Notes: generated by a model from the sequence alone, not told the origin. 64,000 bases of DNA from an uncultured Pelagibacteraceae bacterium (GCA_902544135.1 CACCBF010000001.1:124001-188000); one strand, 5' to 3'. Positions 47,962-55,990 are shown, counted from the stretch's first letter. Numbers and translations: made by a program.

Positions 47962-48870
47962 CTAAATATTTTTGAGAAAGTTGTTCAGCCTGGTATGCCT
48001 GATTTTGTTCCAATCCATCATGTTTCCTCTGCCCCAAGTAACCTGTCTTTTGGCGTATTGCCTAGTCTTTATTGATATTCTCTCAATAACTTCATTAATT
48101 TCAATTTTTTTATCAATAAAGTCCTTAATTTCAATTAAGCCTATTGCTTTGGTTGCAGTTCTTTTTTTTGAAACCTTCATGTTCAAAAATTTTTTAGCCT
48201 CTAAAATGGCGCCTTTATTGATCATGTCTTGAGCGCGGTTGTGAATCTTATTTACTAAAATATCCCTTGGGTAATCGATGTAAATTTTATAAAAATCTTT
48301 ATCTTCAAAAATTGATTTAGTTAATTTAAACCATTCAAGTAATGTTTTTTTTGTAAATAATTTAACTTCATAAGCTCTTATTAATCTTTGAGTATCAGAT
48401 GGATTGACATAATCTTGAATTTTTGGATCAAGTTTTTTTAATTTTTTTAGAAAACTTTTATTGCCCATAGAATTATTCAATTTCCTGACTTTTTCTCTTA
48501 TTTGAATTGGAATTTTGGGAATATTAACTATCCCATCAGTTAATGTTTTAAAATATAAACCAGTGCCTCCAACTATTATTGGAACATTGTTTCTCTTTTT
48601 AATGTCTAAAATTTTTTTTTTTACAGCTTTAAGCCATTCTCCTGATGAGTAATTTTTTTTTACAGACTGAAATCCATATAGATGATGCTTAATCTTTTTA
48701 TAATCTTTTTTAGATGGTCTAGCAGATAAAATTTTAAGCTCTTTATAAACCTGCATACTGTCAGCGTTTATAATCTCACCCTTTATTTTTTTTGCAAGTT
48801 TTACTGCGAATTCTGATTTTCCTGATGCTGTGGGTCCATAGATTAAAATAATTTTGGATTTAAAATCCAT
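47962..48870 (-). CDS. miaA: tRNA dimethylallyltransferase
   Basis: 302 residues. P-loop YGPTASGKSEFAVKLA (10-25), DSMQVYKELKI and the characteristic VGGTGLYFKTLTDG. It adds a dimethylallyl group to A37 of UNN-reading tRNAs. The C-terminus (RQYAKRQVTWGRG) matches the family RQYAKRQ.TW. It follows the protease gene by 3 nt and precedes the ilv genes. Confidence 0.95.
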   Translation of the reverse strand: MDFKSKIILIYGPTASGKSEFAVKLAKKIKGEIINADSMQVYKELKILSARPSKKDYKKIKHHLYGFQSVKKNYSSGEWLKAVKKKILDIKKRNNVPIIVGGTGLYFKTLTDGIVNIPKIPIQIREKVRKLNNSMGNKSFLKKLKKLDPKIQDYVNPSDTQRLIRAYEVKLFTKKTLLEWFKLTKSIFEDKDFYKIYIDYPRDILVNKIHNRAQDMINKGAILEAKKFLNMKVSKKRTATKAIGLIEIKDFIDKKIEINEVIERISIKTRQYAKRQVTWGRGNMMDWNKIRHTRLNNFLKNI

Positions 48871-48873
48871 AAA

Positions 48874-50292
48874 TTAATCCAACTTAATACCGATATATCT
48901 TCTTTGATTTTGACTATTATAAATAACCAATAAAATTGTCTTTTGATCACTTTTCAAAACATTATTTATAACTTTAGATAAGTCCTCAATTGATCTTATT
49001 TTTTTCTTTTGAGCCTCTAAAATAATACTATTTAATTCAATAGACCCTTTGAGTGGACTGTCATTTTCAATTTTAGTGATTACCAGCCCTGATGTTTGAT
49101 TAGGTAAATTTCTACTTTTAATATCTTCTTTATTAATCAACCTTACATTTATTTTTAGTTTATCAATTGAAGTCTCTTTTGGTGAGGTTTTTTTCTCAGC
49201 AACTTTGAAATCTTCTGAAGTTTCTAATCTGCCAAGCGTGATCGTTTTAATTATCTCTTTTTTATTTCGCCAAATTTTTACTTTTACACTTTTTCCAACT
49301 TCCGTTCTAGCAACGATTGTTGGTAGTTCTTTCATCTCTTTTATTTTTTCACCATTAAATTCAAGTATGATATCACCTGCCTTTACACCAGCTTTTTGTG
49401 AAGGACTATTGTCAGCAACACTAGCAACTAATGCACCCCTAGGCTCATTTAAATTTTCAACATCTGCAATCTCTTTTGTAACATCCTGAATTCTGACACC
49501 TAACCAACCTCTTTTGGTTTCACCAAATTTCACCAACTGATCTATTACAATTTTTGCACTGTTAGATGGTATTGCAAAACCAATACCTATAGAACCGCTT
49601 CTTCCAAGAATTGCCGTATTGATCCCAATTACATCTCCGTTTAAATCAAAAAGAGGTCCACCTGAATTTCCAGAGTTAATTGATGCATCTGTTTGTATGT
49701 AATCTTCATATCGAGTTAAGCCTAATGAACGATTTCTTGCTGAAATAATTCCAGATGTAACAGTTCCACCAAATCCAAATGGATTACCAATTGCAATTAC
49801 CCAATCACCAATTCTTGCTTTATCTGAGTTTCCAAATTTAACTGGAATGAATTTCTCATTAGAATCTAATTTTAAAACAGCTATATCAGAAAGAGGATCT
49901 GCTCCAATTACTTTAGCTTTAAACTCTTTGTCACCGTTAACTCTTACAATAATATCTTCTGCATCCTGAATTACATGGTTATTAGTAATTACTATTCCTT
50001 TTTCATCAATAATAAAACCTGATCCTAATGCGGCAGACTTTCTTTCTTGAGGAGCTCCAAATTCTTTGAACATATCCTCAAATGGTGAGCCAGGTGGAAA
50101 CTGAAATGGAAAGGGATTAGATTGAGTGGTAACCGTTGTGGTAGTTGAAATATTTACAACTGATGGCATTAATTTTTCTGCTAAATCGGCAAATGAACCT
50201 GGAATTTCCTGTGAAAAAGAGGAAAGTGAATTATTGCATAACAACAAAATAGAGAAAAAAAATACTCTTATTTTTTTTTTAAATCTTCGCAT
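48874..50292 (-). CDS. degP: DegP/HtrA-type periplasmic serine protease
   Basis: 472 residues from the ATG at 50292; an upstream TTG would add three residues. Signal peptide about 1-27. Catalytic triad H106 (TNNHV), D136 (LSDIAVL) and S210 (INSGNSGGPL). PDZ1 spans about 255-345 (RGWLGVRIQDVT ... AGVKAGDIILEFNG); a degenerate PDZ2 occupies the C-terminus. It degrades or chaperones misfolded envelope proteins. It overlaps the DUF2065 gene by 14 nt, and follows hflKC as in many alphaproteobacteria. Confidence 0.94.
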   Translation of the reverse strand: MRRFKKKIRVFFFSILLLCNNSLSSFSQEIPGSFADLAEKLMPSVVNISTTTTVTTQSNPFPFQFPPGSPFEDMFKEFGAPQERKSAALGSGFIIDEKGIVITNNHVIQDAEDIIVRVNGDKEFKAKVIGADPLSDIAVLKLDSNEKFIPVKFGNSDKARIGDWVIAIGNPFGFGGTVTSGIISARNRSLGLTRYEDYIQTDASINSGNSGGPLFDLNGDVIGINTAILGRSGSIGIGFAIPSNSAKIVIDQLVKFGETKRGWLGVRIQDVTKEIADVENLNEPRGALVASVADNSPSQKAGVKAGDIILEFNGEKIKEMKELPTIVARTEVGKSVKVKIWRNKKEIIKTITLGRLETSEDFKVAEKKTSPKETSIDKLKINVRLINKEDIKSRNLPNQTSGLVITKIENDSPLKGSIELNSIILEAQKKKIRSIEDLSKVINNVLKSDQKTILLVIYNSQNQRRYIGIKLD

Positions 50293-50464
50293 AATAAACA
50301 ATTATAAAACCTATTATCGCAAAAACTAATCCACCAGTCCTAAGTTGTCCTGAGGGAATAAGCTCCAGTTTTTTTAACATACTTTTCATTTTTGATGGAA
50401 ATATGGCATATAATAAACCCTCGATAAATAAGAATAGACCAAATGCAATGATCAATTCACTCAT
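50279..50464 (-). CDS. DUF2065 family small membrane protein
   Basis: 61 residues, two membrane helices (about 2-18 and 43-59) with the family pattern FGLFLFIEGLLYAIFPSKMKSM and RTGGLVFAIIGF. Members lie next to hflC in many proteobacteria; the function is unknown but a role linked to HflKC or membrane quality control is plausible. It begins 6 nt after hflC and overlaps degP. Confidence 0.88.
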   Translation of the reverse strand: MSELIIAFGLFLFIEGLLYAIFPSKMKSMLKKLELIPSGQLRTGGLVFAIIGFIIVYYAKI

Positions 50465-50470
50465 TAATAT

Positions 50471-51343
50471 TTAATTTGATTGAGGCTGCTTTATATTCCC
50501 AAAAAATTTAAAAAACTCACTGTCAGGCGATAAAATCAACGAAGTTTCACCTCCTATCAAAGCTTTTTCATATGCTTGCATTGCTCGATAAAATGCAAAA
50601 AATTCTGGGTCTTGTCCAAAGGCACTAGCAAATATATTGTTTCTTTTACCATCACCTTCACCCTTCATAATCTCTGATTTTTTTTGCGCGTCAGCTAAAA
50701 TTACCGTAACTTCTTTATCCGCTGTGGAAGTGATTGTCACTGCCATCTCCGCACCTCTTGCTCTAAATTCTTTTGCCTCTCTTTCCCTTTCGGTTTGCAT
50801 TCTTCTAAAAATTGCATCACTGTTTGCCTGAGGAAGATCAGCTCTTTTAATTCTTACATCATTAATCTTTATCCCAAAGTTTTCTGCTTCGTTATTAACT
50901 CCTTCTTGAATTAAAGCCATCTGCTTTGTTCTATCTTCTGATAATAAAGTTTGAAGTTCTTGTTGACCTAAAACATTTCTGATTCTTGAATTAATAATTG
51001 TTGCTAATCTTGATCTAGCTACCCGTTCGTTACCCACAGAAATATAAAATTTTAAGGGATCTACTATCTGAAATCTTGCAAAAGCATCTACAATTAGTCT
51101 TTTTTGATCTGATGCAATAACCTCCTCGGGTGGAGTATCCAAGTTTAAAATTCTTTTATCTAAAAAAACTACATTTTGAATAAAAGGAATTTTAAAATTT
51201 AAACCTGGTTTTACAATTATTCTTTTTGGATCACCAAATTGCAAAACGATAGCTTGATTTACTTCTTTAACAATAAAAATTGAAAAAAATAATGTTGCTG
51301 CAATTGCAACACTAATTCCAGCAATAACTTTTCCCATATTCAT
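50471..51343 (-). CDS. hflC: HflC, SPFH-domain regulator of FtsH
   Basis: 290 residues. One N-terminal membrane anchor (about 7-25), SPFH/band-7 domain (VKEVNQAIVLQFGDPKRIIVKPGLNFKIPF ...), then a helical region with REREAKEFRARGAEMA. HflC pairs with HflK to form a large periplasmic cage around FtsH. It lies 3 nt after hflK. Confidence 0.94.
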   Translation of the reverse strand: MNMGKVIAGISVAIAATLFFSIFIVKEVNQAIVLQFGDPKRIIVKPGLNFKIPFIQNVVFLDKRILNLDTPPEEVIASDQKRLIVDAFARFQIVDPLKFYISVGNERVARSRLATIINSRIRNVLGQQELQTLLSEDRTKQMALIQEGVNNEAENFGIKINDVRIKRADLPQANSDAIFRRMQTEREREAKEFRARGAEMAVTITSTADKEVTVILADAQKKSEIMKGEGDGKRNNIFASAFGQDPEFFAFYRAMQAYEKALIGGETSLILSPDSEFFKFFGNIKQPQSN

Positions 51344-51346
51344 AAT

Positions 51347-52450
51347 TTAATTAGTCACTTTCTTTTTTAATTCAGGCAATGGTAGATAAGGCACTACGCC
51401 TGATCCAGCATTTTTTTCTATAATCACTTTATCTATGTCTGCTAAAACCTTTTCCATAGTTTCTAAATACATTCTTTCCTGTGTTACTGATTTAGCATTT
51501 TTGTACTCATTATAAATCGCTAAAAATCTGCTTGCCTCACCTTCTGCTTTTGCAACAACCTCTTTTTTGTATGCTTCAGCAGCTTGTAATATTTTAGCTG
51601 CTTCCCCTCGAGCTCTTGGTATAACATCATTTGCATATGCCTCTGCTTCGTTTTTTGATCTTTCCATATCAGCTCTTGCAGCTTGGACATCTCTAAAAGC
51701 GTCAATCACTTGATCCGGTGGATCAGCTTTTTGCGTTTGAACCTGAGTGATTTGAATACCACTTGTGTATTCATCTAAAATTTTTTGAATAATTTCTTGA
51801 GTATCAGTTTCTATTAAAGATCTTCCTTCTGTAAGAATAGGTTGAATATTTGATCGAGCAATAACTTCTCTCATTGCGGTCTCTGCTGCAGCTTTTACAG
51901 TACCTTCTGGATCTTGAATTTTAAATAAAAAATTTCCTGCATCTTTGATTACCCAAAAGACAGAAAAATCTATGTTAACTATATTTTCATCTCCAGTTAA
52001 CATTAAGCTTTCTTGCGGAACATCGGCAACACCACCTTGAGAAGAAAATCCACTGTCTCGTTCAGACCTGAAACCTATATCTATTCTGTTAACTTTTGTT
52101 ACCTTTGGAGTGAGTACATTCTCAACGGGAAAAGGGATATGATAATTTAATCCTGGTTGAGTAGTTTTTACAAACTTTCCAAATCTTAATACTACCCCCT
52201 GCTCATCTGGCAATACTCTATAAAGACCGCTTGCCAACCAAACAAAACCTAAAATAAGTAAAACTAAAACAGCTTGTTTTCCGCTAGAGGAACTTCCTCC
52301 TGGTAAAAACTTTTTAAGTTTTTCTTGAAATTCTCTAATAATTTTATCGACATCTGGTGGAGTCGGTCCTCTACCTGAACCATTTCCACTCCCTCCTCCT
52401 GGAGGCTTGCCCCAGGGGCTACCACCACCTTGTCTAAAATCATCTGACAT
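51347..52450 (-). CDS. hflK: HflK, SPFH-domain regulator of FtsH
   Basis: 367 residues. Gly/Pro-rich cytoplasmic N-terminus (FRQGGGSPWGKPPGGGSGNG), membrane segment (about 62-80), SPFH domain (YRVLPDEQGVVLRFGKFVKTTQPGLNYHIP) and a long coiled coil (240-330) with RARGEAAKILQAAEAYKKEV. Partner of HflC. First gene of the hflKC-DUF2065-degP-miaA run and divergent from the mrp gene. Confidence 0.95.
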   Translation of the reverse strand: MSDDFRQGGGSPWGKPPGGGSGNGSGRGPTPPDVDKIIREFQEKLKKFLPGGSSSSGKQAVLVLLILGFVWLASGLYRVLPDEQGVVLRFGKFVKTTQPGLNYHIPFPVENVLTPKVTKVNRIDIGFRSERDSGFSSQGGVADVPQESLMLTGDENIVNIDFSVFWVIKDAGNFLFKIQDPEGTVKAAAETAMREVIARSNIQPILTEGRSLIETDTQEIIQKILDEYTSGIQITQVQTQKADPPDQVIDAFRDVQAARADMERSKNEAEAYANDVIPRARGEAAKILQAAEAYKKEVVAKAEGEASRFLAIYNEYKNAKSVTQERMYLETMEKVLADIDKVIIEKNAGSGVVPYLPLPELKKKVTN

Positions 52451-52502
52451 TATGGCAATCTATATAATGTCTTTATGGTGAAAAACAAGGTAAGATCACA
52501 TT

Positions 52503-53327
52503 ATGCCTAAAGAAAAACCAGAATTAAGTGACGCAATGCGAAAGAAGTTGAGTGGAAAATTAACTGAAAGGAAGCCAATTAATGGAACAAAATTCACTAT
52601 TGCCGTTTCAAGTGCTAAAGGTGGAGTTGGAAAGTCAACTTTTGCTACAAACCTCGCTTTAGCCTTAAAACAAATCGGCTGCAGAGTTGGGTTGTTAGAT
52701 GCTGATATATATGGCCCCTCTATTCCTAAAATGTTTGGGATAGATGAGAAACCAAAGAGTGATGGTCAAAAGTTAGAGCCTATTATCAAATACGGTATTC
52801 AATGTATGTCCATAGGCTTTTTAACAGATGAAAAAACTCCAATGATATGGAGAGGTCCAATGGTAACAAGTGCAATAAAAACATTCACTCAACAGGTCAA
52901 CTGGAAAAATCTAGATTTTATAATTGTCGATATGCCACCCGGAACTGGTGATACTCAACTAACTTTTTCTCAAGGCATTGAAATGAATGGAGCAATCATT
53001 GTATCTACGCCACAAGAAGTAGCGCTTTTAGATGTCAAAAGAGGAATAAAAATGTTTGATAAGCTTGGGGTAAAAATTTTGGGTCTTATAGATAATATGT
53101 GCTCTTTTACAGGAGATGATGGGAAAAAATATGCAATTTTTGGAGAAGGTGGAGTTAAAAGAACTGCAGAGGAATTCAATAAAGAATTTTTGGCAGAAAT
53201 ACCGATTGATTCAGATGTTGGTAAATTTGGAGATCAAGGAAAGCCTATAGTAGAAAGTAACCCAAACAGTAAGATATCTCAAATCTATATTAATTTAGCA
53301 AAAAAGATTAGATCAATTTATCTTTAA
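52503..53327 (+). CDS. mrp: Mrp/NBP35-family iron-sulfur carrier ATPase, lacking N-terminal domain and CxxC
   Basis: 274 residues. Deviant Walker [12 protein letters not shown] (36-46), [16 protein letters not shown] and [13 protein letters not shown] are conserved. Most bacterial Mrp/ApbC proteins have an N-terminal MIP18/DUF59 domain and a C-terminal CxxC that holds a [4Fe-4S] cluster. Here only about 27 residues precede the ATPase core, and the region that normally reads ENMS..ICxxCG...IFGxGG is [21 protein letters not shown], with a single Cys. So cluster binding may differ. Convergent 20-nt overlap with thyX. Confidence 0.9.
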   Translation: MPKEKPELSDAMRKKLSGKLTERKPINGTKFTIAVSSAKGGVGKSTFATNLALALKQIGCRVGLLDADIYGPSIPKMFGIDEKPKSDGQKLEPIIKYGIQCMSIGFLTDEKTPMIWRGPMVTSAIKTFTQQVNWKNLDFIIVDMPPGTGDTQLTFSQGIEMNGAIIVSTPQEVALLDVKRGIKMFDKLGVKILGLIDNMCSFTGDDGKKYAIFGEGGVKRTAEEFNKEFLAEIPIDSDVGKFGDQGKPIVESNPNSKISQIYINLAKKIRSIYL

Positions 53328-54255
53328 GTTCTAAAGCAGACATAAGCTCGTTCCACTCTCTTTTTGACAAGCCAGACTTTTCAGCATCTACTTTTTCACC
53401 ACTAATAAGTTTTTGTATTATTTTTTTTCCTTTTGATGATACTTCTGTACCCCCCACTCTATAATCTAAAAATGCATCATAAGTAATTGGTACCCATCTT
53501 TTAACAGTATCTAGCATAACATCTGCATAAGCCCTTATTTCATATTGAGCGTGATGATCAGCTCTTAATCTTAAAAAATTCATTAAATTTAAAAGATCTG
53601 TTTTCCAATACCATTGTGTATAAGTATTTAGTGTTAGATTCATTCTTGCTAGCTCTCTTGCTAAACCAACTTGTTTTTCATCAATTACAGATCCATCATA
53701 TCTCTCATTAAGCATAGTTTCGTAATTATCATAGGTTTGTTCTGCATCCTTTTTCAGTAAATCTAAAACTTTTTTTGCCTGATCTCCTGAAAGAACATCT
53801 CCTCTTCCTTGTCTATTACTTTGAGATTGTGCTGCTAAATTTTCTACAGCAGGCAGATAGAACTCTTTATCTAAAATAGAATATCTTGCGGAATATTCAT
53901 TTACATTAGCCGTTCTATGTCTGATCCATTGTCTTGCAATAAAAATTGGAAGTTTTACGTGATACTTAATTTCACACATTTCAAATGGCGTACTGTGCCA
54001 ATGTCTCATTAAATATTTTATTAACCCTGAGTCAGTTGAAACTTTTTTTGTACCTTTGCCGTAAGAGACTCTTGCAGCCTGAACAATGGAAGTATCGTCA
54101 CCCATATAATCAATCACTCTTATAAAACCATGATCTAAAATGGGTATTGCCTCGTAAAGAATATTTTCTAGTTCTGTTACAGTAACCCTCTTTGTTTTAT
54201 TTTCTTGAGACTGTTGATCTTTAATTTCTTGTTGCTGTTCCTTGGTTAATTTCAT
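53308..54255 (-). CDS. thyX: flavin-dependent thymidylate synthase
   Basis: 315 residues. ThyX motif [15 protein letters not shown] (family RHRxxSxNExSxRY with Ala at the usual Ser), plus [10 protein letters not shown] before it and a C-terminal [16 protein letters not shown]. It makes dTMP from dUMP with FAD and NADPH, and replaces ThyA. It is about 80 residues longer than many ThyX proteins, with a charged N-terminal extension ([18 protein letters not shown]). Its 3' end overlaps mrp by 20 nt; ssrA is divergent from it. Confidence 0.96.
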   Translation of the reverse strand: MKLTKEQQQEIKDQQSQENKTKRVTVTELENILYEAIPILDHGFIRVIDYMGDDTSIVQAARVSYGKGTKKVSTDSGLIKYLMRHWHSTPFEMCEIKYHVKLPIFIARQWIRHRTANVNEYSARYSILDKEFYLPAVENLAAQSQSNRQGRGDVLSGDQAKKVLDLLKKDAEQTYDNYETMLNERYDGSVIDEKQVGLARELARMNLTLNTYTQWYWKTDLLNLMNFLRLRADHHAQYEIRAYADVMLDTVKRWVPITYDAFLDYRVGGTEVSSKGKKIIQKLISGEKVDAEKSGLSKREWNELMSALELKDKLI

Positions 54256-54265
54256 GAATAATTTA

Positions 54266-54293
54266 TTGAATCTTTAAGGATTACTTTTATATT
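54266..54293 (+). promoter_or_regulatory. candidate promoter for ssrA
   Basis: TTGAAT (54266-54271) and TATATT (54288-54293) are separated by 16 bp in the gap between thyX and ssrA. The predicted transcript would start near 54300, just before the acceptor piece of the tmRNA. Confidence 0.5.
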
Positions 54294-54299
54294 AAACAT

Positions 54300-54559
54300 G
54301 TTGGTTTTCCAACTATGACGATAAACGAATTTCGTAATAACCACCGCGGACGTGGGGGCAGTACCCACCACCTCCACCATTTACAACTTATGGGGGTGAA
54401 CTAGAGTCGACGGGTGACTAAAGGCTGTTCTTTCGTTCGGAATTGTTCCTCCGTAAAGGGCTAATTTATAATTGCTAACGAAAGTTACGCACTTGCTGCC
54501 TAATTAACTTTGTTAATTAAGCAAACGGGGTTTTGGGGCACCTGGCAACAGAACGCCCC
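54300..54559 (+). ncRNA. ssrA: transfer-messenger RNA, circularly permuted two-piece form
   Basis: The gene is permuted. The acceptor piece comes first and ends in an encoded CCA (54377-54379). After a 12-nt intervening segment (54380-54391) the coding piece begins with GGGGGTG (54392-54398). The two pair as a 7-bp acceptor stem with CACCTCC (54369-54375), with the G-U pair at position 3 that AlaRS needs. A second helix links 54432-54437 to 54324-54329. The tag reads A-N-E-S-Y-A-L-A-A followed by TAA (54474-54503), then an 8-bp hairpin. The coding piece ends near a GGGGC/GCCCC stem (54535-54559). tmRNA rescues stalled ribosomes with SmpB. The outer ends are estimated. Confidence 0.95.
54535..54559 (+). 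repeat. ssrA-terminal 25-nt repeat, copy 1
   Basis: Last 25 nt of the ssrA coding piece; GGGGC and GCCCC at its ends can pair. An exact copy lies at 54960-54984 and the final 14 nt (CAACAGAACGCCCC) recur at 55120-55133. Candidate attachment-site core. Confidence 0.85.
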
Positions 54560-54687
54560 TTCCTATTTTAAAATAAGTTTTGTTTATCAACGTAATTTAA
54601 AAAATACAACCTGACGAGTCGGAGTAGAGTCGTAATTCTCTAATCAAAATTATTATGCTAAGATCAATTATTAACAAAGGAGCTATT

Positions 54688-54843
54688 ATGAAATATACTA
54701 ATTTCATCCTAACCGTGATTGCAGTTGCATTAATCGGAATACTATTTAAAGGCGAGGCATATGCTGTAAGTGATCGAGCTATCTATATGTATATAAGAGA
54801 TGACGTTATACCATTATTAGAGCAACTTATTAGTATGCATTAA
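54688..54843 (+). CDS. short exported protein of unknown function (51 residues)
   Basis: From the ATG at 54688, which has AAGGAG 5 nt upstream; a start at 54655 would add 11 residues but has no such site. The peptide begins with a signal-like hydrophobic segment (NFILTVIAVALIGILF) and an AYA cleavage pattern, leaving a mature part of about 26 residues with an amphipathic helix (DDVIPLLEQLI). I do not recognise it. It lies between two exact copies of the ssrA-terminal repeat and is followed by a 12-bp hairpin, so it looks like cargo of a small inserted element. Confidence 0.55.
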   Translation: MKYTNFILTVIAVALIGILFKGEAYAVSDRAIYMYIRDDVIPLLEQLISMH

Positions 54844-54852
54844 AATCTTATA

Positions 54853-54882
54853 CTATGACGACCAGATTTTTGGTCGTCATAG
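54853..54882 (+). terminator. 12-bp perfect hairpin after the small ORF
   Basis: CTATGACGACCA (54853-54864) pairs with TGGTCGTCATAG (54871-54882) across a 6-nt loop. It begins 9 nt after the small ORF stop. No T-run follows, so it may stabilise the mRNA 3' end or be a protein-binding site rather than an intrinsic terminator. Confidence 0.5.
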
Positions 54883-54959
54883 AGTCGGAATTATTCTATA
54901 ATTTATCTGATTTGATTATTACTAATTGTTGCAATGAAAGGATTATTGAAACAAAGTTC

Positions 54960-54984
54960 GGGGCACCTGGCAACAGAACGCCCC
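54960..54984 (+). repeat. ssrA-terminal 25-nt repeat, copy 2 (exact)
   Basis: Identical over 25 nt to the last 25 nt of ssrA. Same orientation, 425 nt downstream of copy 1. Typical of a direct repeat left when an element integrates at the 3' end of a small RNA gene. Confidence 0.9.
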
Positions 54985-55041
54985 TATAAAAAAAATAATC
55001 ATTACAACTCAATAGTTTTTTAATAATAAAAATAAAAAAAG

Positions 55042-55074
55042 AACTATGTACCGACTATGTACCAACTATGTACC
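55042..55074 (+). repeat. three tandem 11-bp repeats
   Basis: The unit (A/G)ACTATGTACC occurs three times head to tail; units one and three are identical and unit two differs in its first base. No gene covers it. Short direct repeats beside a recombination site can be arm-type integrase sites, but that is speculative here. Confidence 0.85.
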
Positions 55075-55111
55075 TTTCCAAAAACCTATATTTTCTGATA
55101 TAAACTCATTT

Positions 55112-55133
55112 GGGTCGGACAACAGAACGCCCC
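55112..55133 (+). repeat. ssrA-terminal repeat, copy 3 (partial)
   Basis: The 14 nt CAACAGAACGCCCC at its end match copies 1 and 2 exactly; the preceding eight bases have diverged. The methyltransferase ATG follows 8 nt later. Confidence 0.75.
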
Positions 55134-55140
55134 GTTTAAA

Positions 55141-55977
55141 ATGGTACAAATAAAAAAATTAATCAAACAAATTATTGGGATCAATAATATTTTAAGATTG
55201 AGACTAATATGTAAACATATTTCAGGAAATTTTTTAACATCGAAAATTTTAGCGACTGAAGAAGAATATCTTGAATTACACAGAAATTATATTGAGAAAA
55301 TTAAAGATAACGAATTTTTGAATAAAAATTTTTTATCGTCTGACATAAAATTTGTAAATGATCTTGCGCTAATTACTCAAGTCGTAAAAAAGGATACAAA
55401 AATAAATTGGATGCATGGCTTTATTTTGATGAATACTTTAAGAGATTATGTTAATAAAAATAAAACTAATATAAATATTTTTGAGACAGGCACATCGAAG
55501 GGTTTTTCTGCGATAGTTATGTCCTACGTTTTAAACCAGTTAAATTTAAATTTTAATATATATACTTTAGATATCATACCTCATGAAAAAAAGATTTACT
55601 GGAATTGCATTTCAGATCTTAAAAATGGCAAAGTATCAAGGAAGATGTTGCTTTCTGAGTATTCGAGATATTTAAAAAATATTAATTTTATAAATGGTAT
55701 ATCAAAATATATTCTAAAAGAATTAAATATAAAAAGGATACATTTTGCTTTCCTTGATGGATCACATAATTATGAGGATGTGAAATTAGAATTTGAATTT
55801 ATCAATAAAAGAAATAAAGTTGGCGATATAATAGTATTAGATGACTATACTCCCGGAAAATTTGATGGAGTGGTAAAACTCATAGAAGAGGTAAAAGTAA
55901 AAAAAAATTATAATTTACATATTTTGAATAATGATAAAGATAGAGGTTATGCTATTTTAAAAAAAATTGTTTCTTAA
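55141..55977 (+). CDS. class I SAM-dependent methyltransferase (Methyltransf_24-like)
   Basis: 278 residues. SAM-binding motif I is FETGTSKGFSAIVMS (about 118-132), then IYTLDIIPH, and the family's acidic motifs AFLDGSHNYEDVKLEFEF and IIVLDDYTPGKFDGV near the C-terminus. Related proteins methylate sugars or small molecules and often occur in surface-polysaccharide or island loci. The ATG lies 8 nt after a partial ssrA-terminal repeat and has no Shine-Dalgarno, so its 5' end may have been reshaped by recombination. It is very AT- and Lys-rich. Acceptor substrate unknown. Confidence 0.78.
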   Translation: MVQIKKLIKQIIGINNILRLRLICKHISGNFLTSKILATEEEYLELHRNYIEKIKDNEFLNKNFLSSDIKFVNDLALITQVVKKDTKINWMHGFILMNTLRDYVNKNKTNINIFETGTSKGFSAIVMSYVLNQLNLNFNIYTLDIIPHEKKIYWNCISDLKNGKVSRKMLLSEYSRYLKNINFINGISKYILKELNIKRIHFAFLDGSHNYEDVKLEFEFINKRNKVGDIIVLDDYTPGKFDGVVKLIEEVKVKKNYNLHILNNDKDRGYAILKKIVS

Positions 55978-55990
55978 TAAGAATATGAGC

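Larger units (their letters stand above)
54844..55140. other. gene-free stretch with repeats between the small ORF and the methyltransferase gene
   Basis: 297 nt without a convincing gene. It holds the 12-bp hairpin, a segment collinear with parts of the ssrA coding piece (54880-54984), an exact ssrA-terminal repeat, three tandem 11-bp repeats and a partial ssrA-terminal repeat. No integrase or transposase fragment was recognised. Confidence 0.7.

Noticed and set aside
54535-55133. CRISPR-like array suggested by the repeated 25-nt sequence
   Set aside because: Only two exact copies and one partial copy occur, the spacings (400 and 128 nt) are irregular, one copy is inside ssrA, and no cas gene is present.
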